Below, piece after piece: positions 1 through 4,683 of a stretch of 5,334 nt of DNA. Each line of letters starts with the position of its first letter. Within the stretch, counting starts at the first letter, position 1. This DNA comes from Candidatus Nomurabacteria bacterium CG_4_10_14_0_2_um_filter_30_12. Its GTDB lineage: Bacteria > Patescibacteriota > Minisyncoccia > Phycocordibacterales > UBA9973. The translations under genes were made by a program, and so were the position numbers. Where the stretch lies: NCBI GenBank assembly GCA_002792755.1, contig PFOY01000052.1, positions 1 through 5,334 on the forward strand, read 5' to 3'. The notes under the pieces are model-generated. The model saw nothing but the letters and a program-made list of their open reading frames with translations, searched no databases and was not told the origin of the DNA.

Positions 1-1
1 T

Positions 2-490
2 GGTTTAAGAGAAAACATGATAGTTGCAGATTTAGGTGCTGGTTCTGGATATTATACTATTCCTGTTTCTAAAATAGTTTCAATGGGTAAGGTTTATGCT
101 ATTGAAATACAAAAAGATTATTTATCTACTATTATAAATAAAATAACAGAAGCTCATATTAAAAATGTTGAGTGTCTTTTAGGTGATGTAGAAAAAATAG
201 GTGGTACTAAGTTGAAAGATGGTCTTATAGATGTAGTTATCGCATCCAATATACTTTTTCAAATAGAAAATAAAGATAGATTTATAAATGAAATAAAAAG
301 AATACTCAAACCTAAAGGTAAACTTCTTCTTGTCGATTGGTCTGATAGCTCGCCTGTAGTGGGTACTAGTTTTGATAAAGTTATTTTAAAAAATAAAGCA
401 CAAGAAATGTTTGAGAAAAAAGGTTTTATAAAAGAACGTGATATAGATGCAGGTGAACATCATTATGGTATAATATTAATGAAGTCATAA
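2..490 (+). CDS. Class I SAM-dependent methyltransferase, 5' end cut by window edge
   Basis: The reading frame is open to the left edge (GLREN precedes the first ATG at 17), and glycine-rich SAM-binding motif I (VADLGAGSG) begins only two residues after that Met. The true start is therefore probably upstream and the ATG at 17 internal. Counting from Met17, the visible part has motif I at residues 3-11, an acidic strand-2 end (VYAIEIQ, Glu30) for the SAM ribose, GDVE around 56-59, the motif II strand (IDVVIASNILFQI, 71-83) and the post-motif helix plus strand LKPKGKLLLVDW (97-108). This layout is that of the UbiE/methyltransferase-11 Rossmann fold. The protein is cytoplasmic and its substrate cannot be read from sequence. 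The C-terminus is complete (TAA). The gene ends 45 bp before the solute-binding-protein gene, so co-transcription is possible. Confidence 0.85.
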   Translation, partial: GLRENMIVADLGAGSGYYTIPVSKIVSMGKVYAIEIQKDYLSTIINKITEAHIKNVECLLGDVEKIGGTKLKDGLIDVVIASNILFQIENKDRFINEIKRILKPKGKLLLVDWSDSSPVVGTSFDKVILKNKAQEMFEKKGFIKERDIDAGEHHYGIILMKS

Positions 491-495
491 AGTAG

Positions 496-518
496 AAAGT
501 TTATAAAGTTTATAAAGT
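496..518. repeat. 9-bp tandem repeat (aaagtttat, about 2.5 copies)
   Basis: Two perfect copies of aaagtttat (496-504, 505-513) are followed by a partial copy, aaagt (514-518). They fill most of the 45-bp gap between the methyltransferase stop and the next start. The repeat is too short and AT-rich to assign a function. It may be a slippage-prone microsatellite or part of an A/T-rich promoter region. Confidence 0.7.
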
Positions 519-535
519 AAAATACAAATTAATTC

Positions 536-1831
536 ATGAAAGGAAATTTTCAAATTATAATTTTAGTTATATTTATTGCAGCTGCTATTTTAAGTGTTTT
601 TATTTTTTCTGGTGCGATACCTATCGGTAGTGATAAGACTAGCACAGGAGGACAGGGTACAGTAGTCTTGTGGGGTACAGTAAAAGCTCAAGTTATATCT
701 TCTTTGCTTGAAGAGTTTAATCGTACAAATAATTCTTTTGTTGTTGTATATGAAGAGAAATCAGCTGATACTTTTGATAATGATTTATTAGAAGCGCTTG
801 CGTCTGGTGTAGGGCCAGATATGTTTTTTGTTAATGATGATTTAGTGTTTAAATATAATAATAAGATTTATACAATCCCATATCAAAGCTTGCCAGTTAA
901 TACTTTTAAAAATACATTTGTCTCTGCTGGAGAGATATTTTTGACATCTAAAGGAGTTTTAGCTTTTCCTCTCGCAGTCGATCCTATGATGATGTATTAC
1001 AACAGAAGTATGCTTGATGCAAATCGAGTAGTATATCCACCAGTTTATTGGGATGAATTTAATAATCTTGTTCCAATTTTAACAAAAAAAGATAGCAATG
1101 GAATGATAGAAAAAAGTACTGTTGCAATGGGGCAATTTTCTAATGTTTTATTTGCAAAAGATATATTAGCTACTCTTTTTATGCAGTCAGGAAATGGTAT
1201 TATTGCTGAAAAAAATGGTTATTTCTTTTCTACTTTAGATCAAAACAATTCAAAATATGACCTAGGTTCAGTTTTAAAATTCTACACAGATTTTGCTGAT
1301 CCTTTGCAAGATGTTTATTCTTGGAATAAATCTTTTTCTAACTCACGTGATGCTTTTAGTGGAGAGAATTTAGCATTTTATTTTGGATTTGCAAGTGAAC
1401 TTCAATCATTGATTAACAAAAATCCAAATCAAAATTTTTTAGTTGCACCTATTCCACAAGTAAAGAATAATGTTTCAAAACTAACTTTTGCTCATACTAC
1501 AGGTATTGCTATTTCTTCATCTTCTAAGAATTTTAATACTGCTTTTATAGCAGCAAATCTTATGTCAAATAGTGATTTTGCTTCTAAATTTGCAAATGCT
1601 CTTGGTATAGCTCCAGTACGTAGAGATTTACTTCAAGTTGTTCCAACGGACGCATATATGTCAAATTTTTATACTTCTGCCTTTTTTGCTAAAAGTTGGC
1701 TTGATCCATCACCAAAAGATACTAATAATATTTTTCGAAATATGGTTGAGAAAGTACTTTCCAATAGTATGTCTGCGGGAGAAGCTGTGAATGATGCTAG
1801 TGCTAAACTCGGGCTTTTATTAATTAAATGA
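536..1831 (+). CDS. Extracellular solute-binding protein, family 1 (maltose-binding-like), membrane-anchored
   Basis: A 431-aa exported substrate-binding protein of the periplasmic-binding-protein fold. Residues 5-29 form one hydrophobic segment, without a lipobox cysteine and without a clear signal-peptidase I site, so an uncleaved N-terminal anchor is likely. Family features in order are a first strand VVLWGT (43-48), helix LLEEFNRTN (57-65), LASGVGPDMFFVNDD (88-102), the hinge-region signature AVDPMMMYYNRSMLDA (147-162), AFSGENLAFYFGFASEL (273-289), FLVAPIPQ (301-308) and a C-terminal helix MSAGEAVNDASAKL (412-425). The size fits the family. ABC permease and ATPase genes are not in the window, so its partner is unknown. 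There is no Shine-Dalgarno sequence before the ATG. The stop TGA overlaps an ATG (ATGA, 1828-1831) that looks like the original start of the next gene, which suggests a tight operon before an insertion separated them. Ligand unknown. Confidence 0.85.
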   Translation: MKGNFQIIILVIFIAAAILSVFIFSGAIPIGSDKTSTGGQGTVVLWGTVKAQVISSLLEEFNRTNNSFVVVYEEKSADTFDNDLLEALASGVGPDMFFVNDDLVFKYNNKIYTIPYQSLPVNTFKNTFVSAGEIFLTSKGVLAFPLAVDPMMMYYNRSMLDANRVVYPPVYWDEFNNLVPILTKKDSNGMIEKSTVAMGQFSNVLFAKDILATLFMQSGNGIIAEKNGYFFSTLDQNNSKYDLGSVLKFYTDFADPLQDVYSWNKSFSNSRDAFSGENLAFYFGFASELQSLINKNPNQNFLVAPIPQVKNNVSKLTFAHTTGIAISSSSKNFNTAFIAANLMSNSDFASKFANALGIAPVRRDLLQVVPTDAYMSNFYTSAFFAKSWLDPSPKDTNNIFRNMVEKVLSNSMSAGEAVNDASAKLGLLLIK

Positions 1832-1893
1832 TTACCATGAAAAAAGTAAGTCCCGTTAGAGATAATAAAAAACATGTTTCATTATTATATTAA
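1828..1893 (+). pseudogene. Remnant original start of the pilin-like gene, now a short leader ORF
   Basis: ATG at 1828 (overlapping the preceding TGA) and ATG at 1837 are in one frame, reading MITMKKVS before the frame enters the left inverted repeat of the element at 1851. It then continues as PVRDNKKHVSLLY and stops at TAA 1891-1893, 17 nt before the ATG at 1911. If the element and one TAAG copy are removed, AG (1849-1850) joins T1934 and the frame runs straight into LKLFLISIFILTG, the signal peptide of the downstream protein. This is therefore most simply the displaced original N-terminus. Whether it is still translated, and acts as an upstream ORF, is not known. Confidence 0.55.
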
Positions 1894-1929
1894 CTTAATA
1901 CATTAAATTTATGAAAATCTCTAACGGGA
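1851..1929. mobile_element. MITE-like element 1: 13-bp inverted repeats, 4-bp flanking duplication
   Basis: The left end TCCCGTTAGAGAT (1851-1863) is perfectly complementary to the right end ATCTCTAACGGGA (1917-1929) around a 53-bp AT-rich interior. The element is flanked by TAAG on both sides (1847-1850 and 1930-1933), directly abutting the repeats, like a 4-bp target-site duplication. Deleting the element plus one TAAG restores an in-frame signal-peptide start for the downstream gene. It is 79 bp and has no coding capacity, so any movement would need a transposase supplied elsewhere. Its right end supplies the present ATG (1911) and codons ISNG. The interior is unrelated to that of the second copy. 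An invertible segment or an RNA stem is an alternative reading, but neither predicts the flanking repeats. Confidence 0.65.
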
Positions 1930-3005
1930 TAAGTTTAAAATTATTTTTGATATCTATATTTATATTAACTGGAATTTTTTCTTTATTTTTTATTTCTAAT
2001 ACAAAAGTAAGAGCTCAAACAGAAAATAAAATAATAGTAAGGACGACTGGATATTCTGTATTGAGCCCTAATAACTTTGTTTTTATTGGAAGTTATTCTG
2101 GTAATTTTGATAAAAAAGGGTTTACTACTAATTTTGAATTTAAAAAATATAATTCAAAAACGATAGTTAGTTCAGGAGATTTATCTGAATATTTTAATTC
2201 GTTGGATGAGGAAAAAGAAACAACAATCGAAATTGTGCGTAAAACGACAGCAGATGAGGCTGATGTTTTCTTTACTAGTCCAGAGCTTAATCTTTTTTCT
2301 ACATATTATTTCAGGGCAGTTGGTTGTATTGAGGAAGATCCTATTAAAGGGGATGGTTGTATTAAAGATAATTCAGTTCAAAAATTTTATGGTGATGTTA
2401 TGAGCCTTAGTACTGGCACTATTCCATATGGAGCTACATATACATATCCATATAGTTTTGATGTAGATACAGGTAGTGACATACAGAATGGTGATGCCTC
2501 TCAATGTAAGATTACAGAGACTTTCACTAGTAGTGGTTGTAAAGAAAAAACTACAGGTACTACACCGGATTCGATACCAAATACACCACCAGAGATACCT
2601 ATAATTACAGGTTCAACACAAAATGCAGATCCGGCACCTAATCTTGAAGATTTTAGTGGTGGTTTGGTAAAATGTGGTACAGCACATTATCCTATTGTAC
2701 AAGGTGATCCAAAAAGTGGAATGGTCAGCAATCCGTGTGGTTTTAAAGATATAATGGAATTGATTAATACAGTTATTAAATTTCTTTTACAAGATATTGT
2801 TTTGCCTTTAGCTGCTATAATGTTTGCATACGCAGGATTTGAGCTTGTGACTTCAGGAGGGTCAACTGAGAAGAAATCAAAAGCAAAAAAGATATTTACA
2901 GATGTAGCTATAGGGCTAGTTATCATAGTAGCAGCTTTCCTTATAATACAGACTATATTGTCAATCGTGGGTTATACAGAAGTGTCTACATGGAATAAGC
3001 TTTAA
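1911..3005 (+). CDS. Secreted FN3-like ectodomain fused to a C-terminal T4SS-pilin-like two-helix domain
   Basis: A 364-aa exported protein. Residues 9-29 are the hydrophobic core of a signal peptide, with probable cleavage after VRA (residue 35). Residues about 40-170 are beta-rich and end in LFSTYYFRAVG...GDVMSLSTG, a pattern typical of fibronectin type III-like domains. A Thr/Pro-rich linker (about 212-245) follows. The C-terminus matches the TrbC/VirB2-like T4SS-pilin family common in Patescibacteria: VKCG...NPCGFKDIMELIN (253-286), helix 1 (about 287-312), charged loop SGGSTEKKSKAKK (315-327) and helix 2 (330-353). Six cysteines fall in three pairs (139/150, 199/210, 255/276), suggesting disulfides outside the membrane. 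The first seven codons lie largely in the inserted element; the earlier start was probably at 1828 or 1837. There is no Shine-Dalgarno sequence. Envelope location is likely; exact role unknown. Confidence 0.75.
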   Translation: MKISNGISLKLFLISIFILTGIFSLFFISNTKVRAQTENKIIVRTTGYSVLSPNNFVFIGSYSGNFDKKGFTTNFEFKKYNSKTIVSSGDLSEYFNSLDEEKETTIEIVRKTTADEADVFFTSPELNLFSTYYFRAVGCIEEDPIKGDGCIKDNSVQKFYGDVMSLSTGTIPYGATYTYPYSFDVDTGSDIQNGDASQCKITETFTSSGCKEKTTGTTPDSIPNTPPEIPIITGSTQNADPAPNLEDFSGGLVKCGTAHYPIVQGDPKSGMVSNPCGFKDIMELINTVIKFLLQDIVLPLAAIMFAYAGFELVTSGGSTEKKSKAKKIFTDVAIGLVIIVAAFLIIQTILSIVGYTEVSTWNKL

Positions 3006-3028
3006 TTTTAATATATAATAATATATAC

Positions 3029-3379
3029 ATGAAATATATAAAAAATAATTTAAATAAATTTTTATTAGGAGCTTTTATATTTATTTTGCCTATTATTTCT
3101 TTGGCTGAAGATAAAGTAACGATAGAGAATCCACTAGGGTCAACAAATACATTAATTGGTTTAGTAAAAAAGATTTTAGAAGGAGCTGTAAAGATAGGTA
3201 TGCCTGTCATTGTGCTTGCTATTATTTATTCTGGTTTTCTTTTTGTAGCAGCACAAGGTAATTCTGAGAAATTAAATGAAGCAAAACGTTCTCTTATATA
3301 TACTTTGATTGGTGCAGCGATACTTTTAGGGTCGTGGACTATCGCACAGCTTATAGCAGATACGGTTAAAGCATTATAA
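3029..3379 (+). CDS. T4SS-pilin-like (TrbC/VirB2-like) two-helix membrane protein
   Basis: A 116-aa small exported protein. Residues 1-26 form a signal peptide (basic MKYIKNNLNK, hydrophobic core, cleavage likely after SLA). The mature part has helix 1 (about 53-75, MPVIVLAIIYSGFLFVAA), a polar loop GNSEKLNEAKRSLI (77-90) and helix 2 (91-111, LIGAAILLGSWTIAQLIA). Helix-loop-helix with G(N)xEKLxxAKR in the loop is the usual pattern of these patescibacterial pilin-like proteins. It has no cysteine, unlike its neighbours. It lies 23 bp after the FN3-pilin fusion and 24 bp before the next paralogue, so co-transcription is likely. The ATG follows an AT-only leader without Shine-Dalgarno; a TATAAT at 3014-3019 is possibly a weak promoter but has no convincing -35. 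Assembly into a real pilus is inference. Confidence 0.75.
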   Translation: MKYIKNNLNKFLLGAFIFILPIISLAEDKVTIENPLGSTNTLIGLVKKILEGAVKIGMPVIVLAIIYSGFLFVAAQGNSEKLNEAKRSLIYTLIGAAILLGSWTIAQLIADTVKAL

Positions 3380-3403
3380 GTAATTTTAATAAATATATTT
3401 TAT

Positions 3404-3703
3404 ATGATGTGTACATTAGCTTCTAGTCCTTTATTCCAAGATCTTTTATCTTATGTAAGTTGCATTATTGGTAAGTCAGTGATTCCTCTTATTTTTGCTT
3501 TAGCTACAGTTATGTTTATCTGGGGAGTAGTTCAATATGTTATTAATAATGAAGAGGATGCAAAAAGAGAAAAAGGTAAACAATTTATGATATGGGGAAT
3601 TATTGCTTTGACTGTTATGTTTTCTGTTTGGGGTTTAGTTAGGATCCTGGGAAATACTTTTGGTATTCAATATGCTATCCCACAGTTAAAACAATCAAAG
3701 TGA
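3404..3703 (+). CDS. T4SS-pilin-like two-helix membrane protein without a classical signal peptide
   Basis: A 99-aa protein with the same module as its neighbours: helix 1 (about 25-47, SVIPLIFALATVMFIWGVVQYVI), acidic/basic loop NNEEDAKREKGKQ (48-60) and helix 2 (61-83, ending WGLVRILGNTFGI). The loop and the IWGIIAL stretch align by eye with the two downstream paralogues. The N-terminus (MMCTLASSPLFQDLLSYVSC) is short and lacks a basic n-region; Cys3 and Cys20 could form a disulfide. Start is ATG 3404 or the adjacent ATG 3407; the frame is closed by the preceding gene's TAA 25 bp upstream, so no longer version exists. It ends with tandem in-frame stops TGA TAA (3701-3706). No Shine-Dalgarno is present. 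Confidence 0.7.
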   Translation: MMCTLASSPLFQDLLSYVSCIIGKSVIPLIFALATVMFIWGVVQYVINNEEDAKREKGKQFMIWGIIALTVMFSVWGLVRILGNTFGIQYAIPQLKQSK

Positions 3704-3732
3704 TAAGATTTGCATTATTTTTGTTCTTTTTG

Positions 3733-3741
3733 TGATATAAT
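3733..3741 (+). promoter_or_regulatory. Extended -10 promoter for the last two pilin-like genes
   Basis: TGATATAAT is a perfect extended -10 (TGn plus TATAAT at 3736-3741). It lies just after the stop of the upstream gene and points to the next gene. No good -35 is found at 16-18 bp; TTGCAT at 3710-3715 leaves 20 bp, which is long, though an extended -10 can work without one. Transcription would start near 3748. The leader would be about 160 nt now and about 50 nt before the element at 3805 was inserted. Confidence 0.55.
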
Positions 3742-3799
3742 ATGTGTATATTATTAGTTTATTAGGTCGGGTTAATTATTATTAGTCATTTATAAATTT

Positions 3800-3841
3800 A
3801 TGAATCCCGTTAGAAATTTACAAAACGGGGTTAAATTATAA
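3800..3841 (+). pseudogene. Displaced original start codon of the next pilin-like gene, now a 13-codon leader ORF
   Basis: ATG at 3800 is preceded by taaattt, as is the ATG at 1911. It now reads through the left inverted repeat as MNPVRNLQNGVKL and stops at TAA 3839-3841. Removing the element (3805-3907) and one TGAA copy joins this ATG to codons AAG AAA AAA TTA, giving MKKKLIV, exactly the present protein start at 3907. It is therefore probably the original start codon, separated by the insertion. Its translation today is untested; if translated it would be a short upstream ORF in the pilin leader. Confidence 0.5.
3803..3832 (+). promoter_or_regulatory. Leader hairpin that competes with pairing to the start codon
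   Basis: AATCCCGTT (3803-3811) pairs with AACGGGGTT (3824-3832): nine pairs, one of them G-U, with a 12-nt loop. The same left strand can instead pair with the AACGGGAT at 3901-3908 that covers the AT of the pilin start codon. The two folds exclude each other. The hairpin could be only a degenerate internal copy of the inverted repeat. Regulation is inference. Confidence 0.4.
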
Positions 3842-3907
3842 AAATAAGAATTATTCATCTTTATATATCTTAGGATAATGTATGGATAGAATGATTTCTA
3901 AACGGGA
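3805..3907. mobile_element. MITE-like element 2: inverted repeats, 4-bp flanking duplication, ends inside a start codon
   Basis: The left end TCCCGTTAGAAAT (3805-3817) matches the right end ATTTCTAAACGGGA (3894-3907) with one extra A. The left end differs from that of element 1 at one position. TGAA flanks both sides directly (3801-3804 and 3908-3911), as a 4-bp target duplication would. The interior is AT-rich, non-coding and unlike that of element 1, apart from an inner AACGGGG (3824-3830) that repeats the terminal motif. The terminal A plus TG of the duplication rebuild the ATG of the pilin gene. The 203-bp gap between genes (3704-3906) is thus a promoter, a short leader and this element. 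No transposase is nearby. Confidence 0.6.
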
Positions 3908-4290
3908 TGAAGAAAAAATTAATTGTGTTGTCGAGTTCAGTTTTAGGTTTTATGCCATTTGTTGTTTTTGCTCAAGTATCAACAGGTTGTAGTGATCCAC
4001 AATATGCTGGAAAGATCCAAGGTATTCTTTGTACAATAGGGAATATTTTAGATACTATTATTCCAATTTTGGTTGTATTGGGTGTTGTTTATTTTGTATA
4101 TGGTGTTGTTATGTTTGTTATTGCAAGTGAAGAAGAAGCAAAAACAAAAGGAAGAAATAGTATGATTTATGGCATTATTGGTTTGGTTGTTATTATAGCT
4201 ATGTGGGGACTTGTTGGTATTGTTATGAGGACTTTTAATGTAGATAATACAGGTACGCTTCCAGGTAATATTCCATCAGTTTCTTTCTAA
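3907..4290 (+). CDS. T4SS-pilin-like two-helix membrane protein
   Basis: A 127-aa exported protein. The signal peptide is residues 1-22 (MKKKLIV start, cleavage likely after VFA). A short mature N-terminus with Cys28 and Cys42 follows, then helix 1 (about 49-73), the charged loop SEEEAKTKGRNS (74-85), helix 2 (86-107) and MRTFNVDNTG plus a Pro/Ser tail. EEAKTKG and MRTFN are shared with the next gene, so the two are recent paralogues. The ATG is formed by the last base of the upstream element plus its flanking TG. The GGG directly before it is too close to act as a Shine-Dalgarno. An out-of-frame ATG at 3891 runs over the start to a TAG at 3990-3992 and could compete for ribosomes. A promoter lies at 3733-3741. 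The next gene begins 5 bp after the stop. Confidence 0.78.
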   Translation: MKKKLIVLSSSVLGFMPFVVFAQVSTGCSDPQYAGKIQGILCTIGNILDTIIPILVVLGVVYFVYGVVMFVIASEEEAKTKGRNSMIYGIIGLVVIIAMWGLVGIVMRTFNVDNTGTLPGNIPSVSF

Positions 4291-4295
4291 AATAT

Positions 4296-4613
4296 ATGCT
4301 TACAGATTTACTCTTTACAAATGTAGCTTATGCAAGTGTTGATTCTATTGTAGAGAAAATCAACAAACTTATTATAAATCCAATTATTGTATTTCTTTTT
4401 GCTTTAGCAGTTGTTTATTTTCTTTATGGTATATTTCAGTTTATTGCAAATCAAGATAATGAAGAAGCAAAAACAAAAGGCAAGAATCATATAATATGGG
4501 GGACTATTGGAATAGTCATAATGATAGGTGTGTTTACAATATTAGGTATCATTATGAGGACTTTCAATATAGAGGGAATAGATCCACAAATGGGAACTGT
4601 TCAAATTAAATAA
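4296..4613 (+). CDS. T4SS-pilin-like two-helix membrane protein, last gene of the cluster
   Basis: A 105-aa paralogue of the preceding gene. It has a short N-terminus (MLTDLLFTNVAYASVDS) that may be a reduced signal sequence ending at AYA, then amphipathic VDSIVEKINKLIINP, helix 1 (about 27-51), the loop NQDNEEAKTKGKNH (52-65) and helix 2 (66-88), ending MRTFNIEGID. The loop and the IWGTIG start of helix 2 are near-identical in pattern to its neighbour. It begins 5 bp after the upstream stop with no Shine-Dalgarno, so translational coupling or co-transcription from the 3733 promoter is likely. Its transcript would end at the strong hairpin at 4623-4668. It has no cysteine. Role as a pilus or secretion-channel subunit is inferred from family only. 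Confidence 0.75.
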   Translation: MLTDLLFTNVAYASVDSIVEKINKLIINPIIVFLFALAVVYFLYGIFQFIANQDNEEAKTKGKNHIIWGTIGIVIMIGVFTILGIIMRTFNIEGIDPQMGTVQIK

Positions 4614-4622
4614 GAAAATAAT

Positions 4623-4668
4623 TAACAATATAAAAAGCCAGCATTAGTGCTGGCTTTTTATATTGTTA
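4623..4668. terminator. Bidirectional rho-independent terminator between convergent genes
   Basis: A perfect 21-bp stem (4623-4643 with 4648-4668) closes on a TTAG loop. The GC-rich core GCCAGCA/TGCTGGC is flanked by A5 on the left and T5 on the right, so a U-tract follows the core in both directions. It lies 10 bp after the pilin cluster and 16 bp beyond the stop of the minus-strand IPT/TIG gene, where a shared terminator is expected. Confidence 0.92.
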
Positions 4669-4683
4669 GTTTTAAATTTTTAT

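Noticed and set aside
1829..1846. UGA read as glycine (code 25), extending the solute-binding protein
   Set aside because: No gene in the window has internal TGA codons and Gly is encoded by GGN throughout. The tandem TGA TAA at 3701-3706 also fits TGA as a stop.
1669..1875. Minus-strand 68-aa open frame starting MFFIISNG
   Set aside because: It is antisense to the solute-binding-protein gene and has no family features. Its first codons are just the left end of element 1 read outward.
1851..1929. Invertible (phase-variable) segment between inverted repeats
   Set aside because: Inversion is possible in principle and would even keep an in-frame ATG, but it does not explain the 4-bp direct repeats or the restored signal-peptide reading frame. 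No recombinase is visible.
2206..2403. Plus-strand 65-aa frame, and minus-strand frames at 2687-2926 and 2986-3210
   Set aside because: All overlap well-supported pilin-like genes in other frames and show no recognisable domain.
3014..3019. TATAAT before the 3029 gene as a promoter
   Set aside because: It lies in a pure AT run with no -35 or TG extension, 9 bp before the ATG. Such matches are expected by chance here.
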